64,000 nucleotides of DNA. It comes from Actinomycetota bacterium. Its GTDB lineage: Bacteria; Actinomycetota; Actinomycetes; Actinomycetales; Dermatophilaceae. Under the pieces are notes generated by a model that ran no database searches, was not told the DNA's origin, and worked only from the letters and a program-made list of their open reading frames with translations. The position numbers were made by a program, and so were the translations under genes. The stretch covers positions 1-64,000 of the forward strand of contig JAIUPO010000001.1 in assembly GCA_020160805.1 (NCBI GenBank). The letters are read 5' to 3'. The number at the start of each line of letters is the position of its first letter. Positions within the stretch are counted from its first letter, which is position 1. Shown here piece after piece: positions 55,229-63,928 of the stretch.

Positions 55229-55326
55229 ATCAGAAGTGTCCCATTGCCCAGTGCGGGCCGGGATCTGCACGGGATGCGCACAATTCGCACCCTCGCCCGT
55301 CATACCGGCACTCCTAACCTGAAGCC

Positions 55327-56007
55327 ATGCCAAAAGTGCTGGTGGTCGAGGACGAACCGCTGATCAATCAGGCGGTCGGGGACCGGTTGCGGGCCGAGGG
55401 GTTCGAGGTCGTCTCGGCCTTCACCGGCCCCGATGCTGTCGCGCTGGCCGACCTGGAGCAGCCGGATGCCATTGTGCTGGACATCATGCTGCCCGGCTTC
55501 GACGGCATCGAGGTATGCCGCCGAGTCCAGGCCGCGCGGCCCATTCCTGTTCTCATGCTCACGGCACGCGATGACGAATCGGACATCATTGTCGGGCTGG
55601 GCGTCGGGGCCGACGACTATCTGACCAAGCCCTTTCGGATGCGCGAACTGGTTGCCCGCGTCAAAGCGCTGCTGCGCCGCGTCGAGCGCGCCCGAGAACT
55701 GGCGACGACGCCGGGGGCAGCACTGACGGCCGGTGCTCTCACGGTCGAGCCCGCGACCCGTCGAGTTCACCTGTCGGGCAATGAAGTTCATCTCACGCCG
55801 CTCGAGTTTGACCTCCTTGTCGCGCTGGCTGCCGAGCCCGGAACGGTCCTCACCCGCGAGCGCCTCCTGGAACAAGTGTGGGGTTGGCATGAGGCCCTCG
55901 GGACACGCACCGTCGACAGCCATGTCAAGTCCCTGCGCGCCAAGATCGGTGCCGACCGCATCCGCACCGCGCATGGCGTCGGGTATGCCGTTGAGGTGCG
56001 GCCATGA
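55327..56007 (+). CDS. OmpR-family response regulator
   Basis: 226 aa. The receiver domain holds DE (VLVVEDEPLI), the phosphoacceptor D in IVLDIMLPGFDG, and LTARDDESDI with K in YLTKPFRMREL. A winged-helix DNA-binding domain follows, with LTPLEFDLLVALAAEPGTVLTRERLLEQVWG and VDSHVKSLRAKIG. Its ATGA overlap with the next gene gives a cognate kinase pair. Confidence 0.94.
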   Translation: MPKVLVVEDEPLINQAVGDRLRAEGFEVVSAFTGPDAVALADLEQPDAIVLDIMLPGFDGIEVCRRVQAARPIPVLMLTARDDESDIIVGLGVGADDYLTKPFRMRELVARVKALLRRVERARELATTPGAALTAGALTVEPATRRVHLSGNEVHLTPLEFDLLVALAAEPGTVLTRERLLEQVWGWHEALGTRTVDSHVKSLRAKIGADRIRTAHGVGYAVEVRP

Positions 56008-58628
56008 GTTCGCCCTTGGCCCGCGCGTCCTCGCTGAAGGTCAAGCTTGGGGCGCTTGTCGGCATCAGCGTGCTCGTCGCGACCGTGGTGGCCACCGCTG
56101 GCGCAAGTAGTCGTGTCACTCCGTGGCTGGTGGTCCCCGTGACCATTGCGGTGGCCCTCGGCGTCACGCAATGGCTGGCGTCCGGCATGACGGCGCCGCT
56201 GCGAGCGATGACCTCCGCAACGCGGCGGATGGCCAAGGGCGACTACTCCGCACGCATTGAGGCAACCGGCAATGATGAGGTCGCCGATCTCGCCCGCGCC
56301 TTCACCTCGATGGCCACCGACCTGCGCGATGCCGACCAGCACCGGCGTGAACTGATTGCCACGGTCTCGCACGAATTGCGCACTCCCGCAGCGGCTTTGC
56401 GCGCCTTGCTGGAGAATATGGCCGATGGTGTCACGGCACCCGACGAGGCCGCGCTCGGCGCAGCACTCCACCAGTCGGAACGGCTGAGCGATTTGCTCGG
56501 CGAACTGCTTTCGCTCTCCCGGCTGGACGCGGGCCTGGCGGAACTGCGCCTCGAACCGGTATCCGTCGCACGGCTGCTCACCGAGGTCCGCGACGAACTT
56601 GCGACCTCCGGACGCGAAGTCTCGACGCAGATTCGCGTGACGCCATCCGAGCTGACCGTGCATGCCGAGGCTGCCCGCCTTCGACAGGCGATCAGCAATC
56701 TGCTCGACAATGCCGCACGGCATACCGCTCCCGGCACGACCGTGGTCCTCGCCGCGCGCCTGGCGGGCGACTCGGCCTGGGAACTCGACGTCCTCGACCA
56801 GGGGCCCGGAATCGCGCCCGCGGATCGCGAGCGAATCTTCGAACGCTTCGGCACCGCTTCTGCTGGCGGCACCGGCCTCGGCCTGGCCATCGCCCGCTGG
56901 GTGGCTGAACTCCACGGCGGCAGCGTCGTCGCGCTGGACCCCGCGCCAGGCTCGGGCGGCGCGCTGCTCCGCCTCGCCCTCCCCCTCAAGCCCCCACCCC
57001 GTGTTCACGCCGAATCCATTGCAGGAGAACGTATGCCGTCCGCCCCGCCCCCGGCCGCTCCGCCGGCTCCCCGCGAGCCGGCGCCGAAGCCAAGCCCGAC
57101 CCCGATCCCCGCCACACCCGGCGCCGCCGTCAATCCCTATCTGCGCGGCCCGAGCGAACCCCTCATTGACGGGCTCTTCGGCAAGCTCTGGCCGGAGACC
57201 CAAAAGGCTGGTCGTCCGGGGCTGGTCGCCCTGGCCGCGGCCATCGGGGCCCTGGCCGCCCTGCTTCTCCCCGATCGCAATGTCGGCCTCGCGTGGTCCC
57301 TCGTTCTGCTGGCGAGCGGCACGGCCATCGTGCTCAATTCGCGCCAGCGAAATCCCGTGGTGTGGGCGGTCATGGCGCTCGGTCTCGGGCTGGCCGCCAT
57401 CGCGACTTTGCGCGCCGCCGAATGGCTGGTTCCGCTCTCGATGCTCACCGGCGGACTGCTGATCGTCATCGCCATCGCGCCGGTGACCAGCGTGTGGGGC
57501 GTTTTCGCCGCCGCCGCCGCGTGGCCGGTCTCTGGCTTGCGCGGGCTGCCGTGGCTGGGTCGCTCCCTGTCGCGATCCGGACGCTCGGCACGAACCTTTG
57601 CCATCGCCCGCACCGTGGTCCTCAGTGTTCTGGCGCTCGTGATCTTTGGGGCCCTGTTCGCGTCCGCGGACGCGATCTTCGGGCATTGGGTCGATGTCCT
57701 CATCCCGGACCTGACCGTCGACAATCTCATCGCGCGCCTCTTTGTCTGGGCGGCCTTCGGCGGCCTGACCTTGGCGGGAATCTACCTGGCCGTCAACCCG
57801 ATTCGCGACGAAGCGCTGGACCTGCCGGCGGGGCGACCGGTTCGGCATAGCTGGGAATGGCTGGTCCCCGTCGGCTTGGTCGTCGCCACCTATATCGGGT
57901 TCATCGCGGCCCAGGCGAGCGCCTGGCTCGGGGGCCACGATTATGTCCAGTCGGCCACCGGCTTGACCTATGCCGACTATGTGCACCAGGGCTTCGGTCA
58001 ACTAACAGTTGCCACCGCCCTGACCCTGGCCGTCGTCGCGCTGACCGCGCGCAAGGCGTCCCGGGCCGACGAGGGCGACCGGCTGCTCCTGCGCGCCGTC
58101 CTCGGGTTGCTGTGCGTGCTCACCCTCGCGGTGGTTGCCTCCGCACTGTGGCGCATGCACCTCTACCAACAAGCCTTTGGCTATACGACGCTTCGGCTGA
58201 TCGTCGACTTCTTCGAAATCTGGGTCGCGCTCATCGTCATCATGGTGCTGATCGCGGGAATCTCGTTCTCCGGCAAATGGATTCCCACGGCAGCGATCCT
58301 GTGCGGGGCCGCCCTCGTGCTGGTCTTTGCGGGGATGAATCCGGACGCGTGGGTCGCCCAGCGCAATCTGGACCGCTACGCCACAACGGGGAAGGTCGAC
58401 CTGAACTATCTGAGGAGTCTGTCCGCAGATGCCGCGCCAGTCATCGCGCGATCGAACCTGCCGCAGCCGGATCGCCTCTGCGTCCTGGCCCACGGGCCCG
58501 GCGCCAATCTCACCGGGGACGACCCTCTGGAGTGGAACCTCGGTCGCTCCCGCGCCCGCACCGCCGTGGCGGGGCTCGATCTTAGCGCGGCAGGACGAGG
58601 GTGCGAGACGGCATACTCCAGCGACTGA
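56004..58628 (+). CDS. Histidine kinase fused to DUF4173 polytopic membrane domain
   Basis: 874 aa in one frame. Residues 10-60 hold two membrane helices with almost no outside loop, then HAMP (about 60-112). HisKA carries the phospho-His in ATVSHELRTPAAA (H123). HATPase has NLLDNAARH, DQGPGIAP and GGTGLGLAIA (about 230-325). A Pro-rich linker (330-378) joins a C-terminal DUF4173 region of about ten helices with TGLTYADYVHQGFGQLTVATALTLAVVAL. Fused output-side membrane domain may sense or be controlled by the kinase. It overlaps the regulator stop by 4 bp. Confidence 0.9.
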   Translation: MSSPLARASSLKVKLGALVGISVLVATVVATAGASSRVTPWLVVPVTIAVALGVTQWLASGMTAPLRAMTSATRRMAKGDYSARIEATGNDEVADLARAFTSMATDLRDADQHRRELIATVSHELRTPAAALRALLENMADGVTAPDEAALGAALHQSERLSDLLGELLSLSRLDAGLAELRLEPVSVARLLTEVRDELATSGREVSTQIRVTPSELTVHAEAARLRQAISNLLDNAARHTAPGTTVVLAARLAGDSAWELDVLDQGPGIAPADRERIFERFGTASAGGTGLGLAIARWVAELHGGSVVALDPAPGSGGALLRLALPLKPPPRVHAESIAGERMPSAPPPAAPPAPREPAPKPSPTPIPATPGAAVNPYLRGPSEPLIDGLFGKLWPETQKAGRPGLVALAAAIGALAALLLPDRNVGLAWSLVLLASGTAIVLNSRQRNPVVWAVMALGLGLAAIATLRAAEWLVPLSMLTGGLLIVIAIAPVTSVWGVFAAAAAWPVSGLRGLPWLGRSLSRSGRSARTFAIARTVVLSVLALVIFGALFASADAIFGHWVDVLIPDLTVDNLIARLFVWAAFGGLTLAGIYLAVNPIRDEALDLPAGRPVRHSWEWLVPVGLVVATYIGFIAAQASAWLGGHDYVQSATGLTYADYVHQGFGQLTVATALTLAVVALTARKASRADEGDRLLLRAVLGLLCVLTLAVVASALWRMHLYQQAFGYTTLRLIVDFFEIWVALIVIMVLIAGISFSGKWIPTAAILCGAALVLVFAGMNPDAWVAQRNLDRYATTGKVDLNYLRSLSADAAPVIARSNLPQPDRLCVLAHGPGANLTGDDPLEWNLGRSRARTAVAGLDLSAAGRGCETAYSSD

Positions 58629-58640
58629 GGCCGGGAACGA

Positions 58641-58678
58641 CGAAGGGGCTGGACGCCATACGGCAGCCAGCCCCTTCG
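58641..58678. terminator. Terminator between the kinase and KH-protein genes
   Basis: A 12-bp perfect stem (CGAAGGGGCTGG with its complement CCAGCCCCTTCG) around a 14-nt loop. TCTTTTATC follows on the plus strand, 13 bp after the kinase stop. It can serve the convergent KH gene only in part because the reverse side has no T run. Confidence 0.88.
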
Positions 58679-58685
58679 GTGTCTT

Positions 58686-58934
58686 TTATCGGACGCGGTC
58701 GGTGTCGACGATATCGATCCGGACATTCTGGCCGCCCGCGAGGGCGCCCATGACGGTGCGCAGGGCGCTGGCCGTCCGGCCGGACCGGCCGATCACGCGC
58801 CCGAGGTCCTCGGGGTGCACCCGAACCTCGAGCAAGCTGCCCCGGCGCAGATCCTTGGTGCGCACGACGACATCGTCCTTGTGATCGACGATGCCCGTGA
58901 CCAGGTGCTCCAGGGCTTCTTCGAGCAGGGTCAC
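58686..58934 (-). CDS. KH-domain RNA-binding protein (KhpA-like)
   Basis: 82 aa. The KH motif [20 protein letters not shown] includes the GxxG loop IGRSG. It begins with a GTG overlapping the rpsP stop (GTGA), giving coupled translation. Small KH proteins of this kind bind RNA and help ribosome or sRNA work. The rpsP-KH-rimM order is typical, though here the kinase pair separates KH from rimM. Confidence 0.93.
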   Translation of the reverse strand: MTLLEEALEHLVTGIVDHKDDVVVRTKDLRRGSLLEVRVHPEDLGRVIGRSGRTASALRTVMGALAGGQNVRIDIVDTDRVR

Positions 58935-59443
58935 TGCTCGACGACCTCAGCAGCGGCCTCGGGGGAGACGGTCGCGTCGGCGTCGGCGTCGACGCTCTCG
59001 GCAGCGGCACCCGAGGAGTCGGTGTCGGCCGCCGGAGCAACCTCCTCCGTCTTCTTGCTCTTGCGCGGGGTGGTCGCGGCGGGAGCGGCGTCGCCGGCCT
59101 TGCCCGCAGCGGCGACGGCCGCTTCGTAGAGCTCCTTCTTGCTGGGCTTGGCCGGCTTGACCTTCAAGGTGCCCTCGGCGCCGGCCTCGCCCTTGAACTT
59201 CTGCCAGTCACCGGTCACCTTGAGCAGGTTCAGGACGGCCTCGGTCGGCTGCGCGCCCTGGGCGAGCCAATACTGCGCGCGCTCGGTGTTGATGTCGATG
59301 AGCGAGGGCTCCTCGGTGGGGTGGTACTTGCCGATCTCCTCGATCGCCCGGCCATCGCGCTTGGTGCGCGAGTCCATGATGACGACGCGGTAGAACGGAG
59401 CGCGGATCTTGCCCATGCGCTTGAGACGAATCTTGACGGCCAC
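58931..59443 (-). CDS. rpsP: 30S ribosomal protein S16, with long acidic tail
   Basis: About 170 aa from a GTG at 59443. The S16 core is [68 protein letters not shown]. About 80 residues of Ala/Lys/Asp-rich tail follow, as in many actinobacteria. A 163-bp leader (59444-59606) precedes it with no other gene. Confidence 0.96.
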   Translation of the reverse strand: MAVKIRLKRMGKIRAPFYRVVIMDSRTKRDGRAIEEIGKYHPTEEPSLIDINTERAQYWLAQGAQPTEAVLNLLKVTGDWQKFKGEAGAEGTLKVKPAKPSKKELYEAAVAAAGKAGDAAPAATTPRKSKKTEEVAPAADTDSSGAAAESVDADADATVSPEAAAEVVEQ

Positions 59444-59606
59444 GTGCGTGGTCTCACTTTCTCGATCTGAGTCCGGCGAGACCGCGCACAAAAGTGCCCG
59501 GGGAACCGCGACTCGGGGTAGGTATCCGCCCGGTTGAGCCCGCGACGGAAGGTGTACGAACCTCCATTGTCGCACGCTCCGGCGAGCGCCTCGGACGGTG
59601 CGGGGG

Positions 59607-60077
59607 TCAGCGGTTGCGCCACGCGTCCGGCTGGTCCGCCAGCCCGAGAACGTGCGCGGGCAACTCGCCGGTCACCACATCGAGCAGGGTCACCTCGTCA
59701 AGGACCGTCCGGATGCTCGCGCGCAGCGCGACCCACACGACCGGCAGGTGGCTGGCGTCCCCGTCGTATGCCGCATCTTGCGGCCGCGCCCCCCGCACCT
59801 CCGCGAGGGGGCCGTCCACCGCCCGCACGACCGAGCCAAGGGTGATCTGGCCGGCCTGGCCATTGAGCTGATAGCCACCAGAACTCCCGCGCCGCGAGGT
59901 GATCAGTCCGCCGCGCTTGAGGTCCAGCAGGATCGCCTCGAGGAATTTCTTCGGCAGGCCCTGGGCGTTCGCCATGGATTCCGCCGAGACCGTGGTGCTT
60001 CCGGCCATCTGAGCCGAGGTGAGCGATAGGAGTGCCCGGATCGCATACTCCGTGCGCGCCGAGATGTTCACCCGCAC
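59607..60077 (-). CDS. Rrf2-family transcriptional regulator without cysteines
   Basis: 156 aa. The N-terminal winged helix is [18 protein letters not shown], with [29 protein letters not shown] as recognition and wing. The chain contains no Cys, so it cannot hold a Fe-S cluster through Cys ligands, unlike IscR and NsrR; CymR is a known cluster-free relative. It is divergent from a TauE/SafE transporter and probably controls it in response to a sulfur metabolite. A shorter start at GTG 60071 is equally possible. Confidence 0.9.
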   Translation of the reverse strand: MRVNISARTEYAIRALLSLTSAQMAGSTTVSAESMANAQGLPKKFLEAILLDLKRGGLITSRRGSSGGYQLNGQAGQITLGSVVRAVDGPLAEVRGARPQDAAYDGDASHLPVVWVALRASIRTVLDEVTLLDVVTGELPAHVLGLADQPDAWRNR

Positions 60078-60158
60078 ATCCTGGCACCGTCCGGCCCGTT
60101 GACCGACCTCCGGGCATGACGCACTTGCGCAGGATCAACGTGGCCGCATACGCTCCTC

Positions 60159-60189
60159 TTGATTCCCTATTAATTAAATGGGATATACC
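60159..60189. promoter_or_regulatory. AT-rich imperfect palindrome before the TauE/SafE gene, candidate Rrf2 operator
   Basis: ATTCCCTATTAATTAAATGGG is the most AT-rich stretch in the window and roughly palindromic. A possible -35 TTGATT (60159) and -10 GATATA (60182) flank it with 17-bp spacing. AAGGAG lies 5 nt before the transporter ATG. Its position fits repression by the divergent Rrf2 regulator. Confidence 0.55.
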
Positions 60190-60204
60190 TTTTAAGGAGA
60201 ACTT

Positions 60205-61128
60205 ATGCGCAAGCTCATCCTGCTCGGCCTGGTCGGCCTCGCCGCCCAGCTTGTCGACGGAGGGCTCGGGATGGCCTATGGCGTGACCACCTCGACCCTC
60301 CTGCTGTTCATCGGGACCAATCCCGCCGCCGCATCCGCCACCGTTCACCTCGCCGAGATCGGCACGACCTTCGTTTCCGGCGCATCGCACTGGAAGTTCG
60401 GCAATGTCGACTGGTGGGTGGTCGTCAAGGTCGGCATCCCCGGGGCCGTCGGCGCCTTCCTCGGGGCCACCGCGCTGAGCAATCTGGACGCGGATGTCGC
60501 CAAGCCGGTCATGTCCTCGATCTTGCTCGTCCTCGGGCTGTATGTCTTGATTCGCTTCACCTTCAAGGGAATTCGCACCGACCGGATGGGTCAGCGGCTG
60601 CGCGCGCGCTTCCTCGCGCCGCTGGGTCTGTTCGCCGGTTTCATCGACGCAACCGGCGGCGGTGGGTGGGGTCCGGTCGGCACTCCGGCCCTGCTGGCGA
60701 GCGGGCGGATCGAGCCGCGTCGAGTGATCGGCAGCATCTCGGCGAGTGAATTCCTGGTCACCCTTGCGGCCAGTCTCGGCTTCCTGGTCAGCCTCGGGTC
60801 TGAGGGCGTGAAGTTCACCTGGGTGCTCGCCCTGCTCCTCGGCGGCGTCATCGCCGCCCCGATCGCGGCCTGGCTGGCCAAGCATGTTCCGCCGCGGATC
60901 CTCGGCTCCGCCGTGGGTGGCCTGATCGTGCTGACCAACACCCGCACCATCCTGCGTTCCGATTGGGTCGACCCGTCCCCGGCGACGATGTGGAGCATCT
61001 ACGCGCTGATCTGGGCCGGCTGGGCCTTCGCGATCTTCTGGTCGGTCCTGCAACACCGACTGGATGCGACCCAGGGCATCACGACTGAGCAGGAGCGCGA
61101 GGCGCTCGCGGGTTCGTCGACGCACTGA
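60205..61128 (+). CDS. TauE/SafE family sulfite/anion exporter
   Basis: 307 aa with about eight helices. Family motifs are AAQLVDGGLGMAYGVT, ASATVHLAEIGTTFVSGASHW and AGFIDATGGGGWGPVGTPALLASG. The start has AAGGAG 5 nt upstream. Substrate is a small anion; sulfite or an organosulfonate fits the Rrf2 neighbour. It stands alone downstream, with a long hairpin after it. Confidence 0.9.
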   Translation: MRKLILLGLVGLAAQLVDGGLGMAYGVTTSTLLLFIGTNPAAASATVHLAEIGTTFVSGASHWKFGNVDWWVVVKVGIPGAVGAFLGATALSNLDADVAKPVMSSILLVLGLYVLIRFTFKGIRTDRMGQRLRARFLAPLGLFAGFIDATGGGGWGPVGTPALLASGRIEPRRVIGSISASEFLVTLAASLGFLVSLGSEGVKFTWVLALLLGGVIAAPIAAWLAKHVPPRILGSAVGGLIVLTNTRTILRSDWVDPSPATMWSIYALIWAGWAFAIFWSVLQHRLDATQGITTEQEREALAGSSTH

Positions 61129-61156
61129 TCTCGCCGCACCGGGCGGTCATGGGAGA

Positions 61157-61205
61157 GAACGTGGACATACGCAACGGATCATTTCCGTTGCGTATGTCCA
61201 TGTTC
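61157..61205. repeat. Long hairpin (22-bp arms) between convergent genes
   Basis: Arms of 22 bp, with one G-U mismatch, around the loop TCATT. The inner part reads TCCGTTGCGTATGTCC. It sits between the convergent transporter and amidohydrolase genes. No T tract follows either side, so it may be a two-way terminator or an extragenic repeat. Confidence 0.8.
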
Positions 61206-61234
61206 CGGCAATGGGCGGGAAAGTGCGCCTGCCG

Positions 61235-62311
61235 TCAGAAGCGTCTGCCGCGCAGCAGGACGGCGGTGGGAGCGGCGAGGACGGCGAGGTCATCGCGGGG
61301 GTCGGCGGGCAGGACGAGAAGGTCGGCAGGGGCGCCGTCCTCGATCCCGGGCTTGCCGAGCCACGCCCGCGCGCCCCAGGTCGCGGCATCGAGCACGGCC
61401 GTATGCGGCAGCCCCGCCTCCGCGAGCCTCTGGGCCTCCTGCGGGGCTAGCCCGTGGCTCAGAGTGCCACCGGCATCGGTGCCGAGATAGATCGGCACCC
61501 CCGCCTCGTATGCCGCGCCAATCGTGGCATTGCGGCGCGCGTGCAGGTCCATCATCCGGTGGTAGTAGTCGGGGAACTTCTCCCGCGCCGGCTCGGCGAT
61601 GGCTGGGAAGTTGTCGATATTGATCATCGTCGGGACAATCGCGATCCCTTGGGCGGCAAAGGATTCCATCGTCTCGGGCTCCAGCCCGCTGGCGTGTTCG
61701 ACGCAGTCGATGCCGACAGCCGCGAGGTCATGCAGCACCTCCTGCCCGAAGCAGTGCGCCGTCATCCGGGCACCCTCCTCGTGCGCGGCCGCCAGTGCCG
61801 CGGCGACGGCTTCGCGCGGCCAACATGGGGTCAGGTCGCCGGTGTCCCGGTCGATCCAATCCCCCACGATCTTGACCCAGCCGTCGCCACGGCGGGCCTG
61901 CTCGCGCACGGCCTCGACCAACTGGTCGGGCTCGACCTCATTGGCGTAATTGCGGATGTAACGGCGGGTTCGGGCAATATGCCGGCCGGCCCGGATGACC
62001 ACCGGGAGGTCGTCTCGATCATCGATCCACCGCGTGTCGGCGGGTGAGCCCGCATCGCGGATGAGCAGTGTGCCATGGTCGCGATCCCGGAGGATCTGCG
62101 CCGCGGCCGTCTCGCGGTCCACCTCGCCGTGGGCGCCCAGGCCGACGTGGCAGTGCGCATCGACCAACCCCGGCAGCACCCAGCCATCGATGCGCGTCAC
62201 ATCACCGGACGTTGGCGGGGTCAGACTGATCCGGCCGTCGATCACCCAGACTTCGTTGCGAACCTCATCCGGCCCGACCAGGATCGGGCCCGTCAAGTGC
62301 AGCGCTTCCAT
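61235..62311 (-). CDS. Amidohydrolase superfamily protein (imidazolonepropionase-like)
   Basis: 358 aa. Metal motif LPGLVDAHCHVGLG is followed by a KIVGDWIDRD strand whose Lys may be the carboxylated ligand, MTAHCFGQE, CVEHASGL and LGTDAGGTLSHG. The TIM-barrel hydrolase is complete. Substrate is unknown; a secreted or cytosolic small amide is possible. No signal peptide is seen. Confidence 0.85.
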   Translation of the reverse strand: MEALHLTGPILVGPDEVRNEVWVIDGRISLTPPTSGDVTRIDGWVLPGLVDAHCHVGLGAHGEVDRETAAAQILRDRDHGTLLIRDAGSPADTRWIDDRDDLPVVIRAGRHIARTRRYIRNYANEVEPDQLVEAVREQARRGDGWVKIVGDWIDRDTGDLTPCWPREAVAAALAAAHEEGARMTAHCFGQEVLHDLAAVGIDCVEHASGLEPETMESFAAQGIAIVPTMINIDNFPAIAEPAREKFPDYYHRMMDLHARRNATIGAAYEAGVPIYLGTDAGGTLSHGLAPQEAQRLAEAGLPHTAVLDAATWGARAWLGKPGIEDGAPADLLVLPADPRDDLAVLAAPTAVLLRGRRF

Positions 62312-62356
62312 ACCCAGCCACCCTAGGGGTCGGTGGCCCCTGGAGGGCTCCGCTAA

Positions 62357-62396
62357 GTACGACGTTCGGCGGGCCAGACGCCGCCGAACGTCGTAC
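62357..62396. terminator. Hairpin between the surface-protein remnant and the amidohydrolase
   Basis: A 16-bp perfect stem (GTACGACGTTCGGCGG with its complement) around an 8-nt loop. It lies 9 bp after the surface-protein stop on the minus strand and has no T tract. It probably separates the remnant from the amidohydrolase. Confidence 0.65.
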
Positions 62397-62404
62397 CCTG
62401 CGCG

Positions 62405-63405
62405 CTACCGCCAGCCGGCATACACAGTGGCGTCGGCCGTCATGACGACGCTGCGCACCCGGGTCGTCAGGGAGGCATCGGCATACCATCCAGTGAAGGT
62501 GTAGCCGAGACGCGTGGTGGTGTAGGTCCCGTGCCACACGATCTTGCCGTCGGGGACCGTGACGGGCGCGACTTCCGTGCCGCCGGCGGTGTTGAAGCGC
62601 ACCTGGCGCTTCACGAGCGTCGCCCGCACCGGGAGTGAGTTCGATCGGATGGCGTCGCTGGTGAGCGAGAGGCTGTAGCTCCCCGGGGCGGTGATCGTCA
62701 GCGTTGTTCCCTGAACGCTGAGCCCGGTTCCGGTCGGGACCCACGTGGAGGATGCGAGGTCGACGGGATCGCCATACTGATCCTTCGCCACCAAGGGCAA
62801 CTGGGTGAGATCAACGGTGGCGGAGCCGCCCTTGGTCAGCGTCACCGTGAGCACCTTCACCGGATCGGTGATGGCGAGCGAGGCCAGTCGACATTTCGGG
62901 AGCGCCGTGACGGCGACCCACGGAGAGTAGACGCCGTCCACGACAGCTCGGACATGGAAGGTGCCGCGGGCGGTGAAGGTGATCTTGTTATCGACCATCT
63001 GGATTCCGGTCGACGGGAGTTCCTGCGCCTGCCAGGTCACATGGCGGTCGACCTGCAGCCCCGTGAGGTCGCTCGCCACGGCCGTCAGCGACTCGCTGAT
63101 CGTGAGGGCGGGATCACCGACATAGCCAGTCAGGGAGTCGGTGACCGCGATCGTCCCGGCGAACGGCCTGTAGTTGACGGTCACGGGCACGACGGCCGTG
63201 CCGCTCAGATCGCCATTCGTCGTTGCGGGCCCGGACTGGTCGCCATAGGTATAGACGCCATCGTCGATGAGGTATGTGAGGTAGATGGTGCCCGCCGTGG
63301 ACCCGGCGTTGAGCGTCGTCGTGCCCGTGAACGGATTCGTGCTGAGCTGCGCGACCGGGCTGCTGGGAGCCGGTGTGCCCGTGGAGTCGAGCACAATCCA
63401 GTGAC
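62405..63405 (-). pseudogene. C-terminal part of an InlB-repeat/Ig-like surface protein, 5' end lost
   Basis: The minus-strand frame from about 63405 to the stop at 62405 encodes Ser/Thr/Gly/Val-rich Ig-like repeats (STAGTIYLTYLIDDGVYTYG, GTFHVRAVVDGVYSPWVAVT). It ends with a Listeria-Bacteroides repeat, RLGYTFTGWYADASL and ATVYAGW, typical of InlB-type cell-surface proteins. No signal peptide or start is present. Upstream, the frame runs antisense-like through the ATPase remnant. It is a 3' fragment joined to an unrelated gene. Confidence 0.75.
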
Positions 63406-63840
63406 CTTGTCGTCGACATCCTGCAGGTCGTCGACCACCAGGACGACTCGGCTCGTGGCGGCTACGCGCTGCAGCAGCTGCCGGACGGCGTCCGCGAGGC
63501 GGGTGCGTTCCAGGCCCGGCTGCGAAGGCAGCTGGAGCAGGGCGTTCAGGTCGGGGATTCCGTATGTCAAACGCGCAACCGCCGCCGTGCTCACGAGGCC
63601 TCGCAGCAGGTCGATGATCGTGGCATAGGGCATCGATCGGTGGACGGGTGAGCCGGCCGCGGTGACCACCCGCCACCCTGCCGACCGCGCGCCGTCCGCG
63701 ATGCCGTCGAGAAAGGTCGAGGTGCCGAAACCTGGCGCTGCGCAGACGATGACGCCATCATGGGTGTAGCTCACCAGGTCGCGGACCGCGTCCTCGAGCT
63801 GACCCGCGCGCTCGCGATCGGAGCGCCCAGCATCCGGCAT
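63406..63840 (-). pseudogene. N-terminal part of a LuxR/STAND-type AAA ATPase regulator
   Basis: The first ~145 residues are those of a LuxR-family AAA regulator. They include the P-loop-like APGFGTSTFLDGIADGA (about 34-50) and the Walker B region VVLVVDDLQDVDD. The next expected motif is missing; the frame shifts into the surface-protein sequence at about 63401-63411. Without sensor and HTH domains it is not functional. The P-loop has Thr-Ser in place of Gly-Lys, which may already be unusual. Confidence 0.72.
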
Positions 63841-63928
63841 CCGAGCTCCTTGCCCGATCGACTTTCGTGGGGGCCATCTTCCTCCGCGCGAGACCTGGCC
63901 GAAAGCGTCGCGCGGCGATCCGCCCGAA

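Noticed and set aside
55788-58001. Very long open frame antisense to the response regulator and kinase genes
   Set aside because: Its product is Arg/Gly/Asp-rich with no family motif, and the sense genes have complete domains. Long antisense frames are expected in GC-rich DNA.
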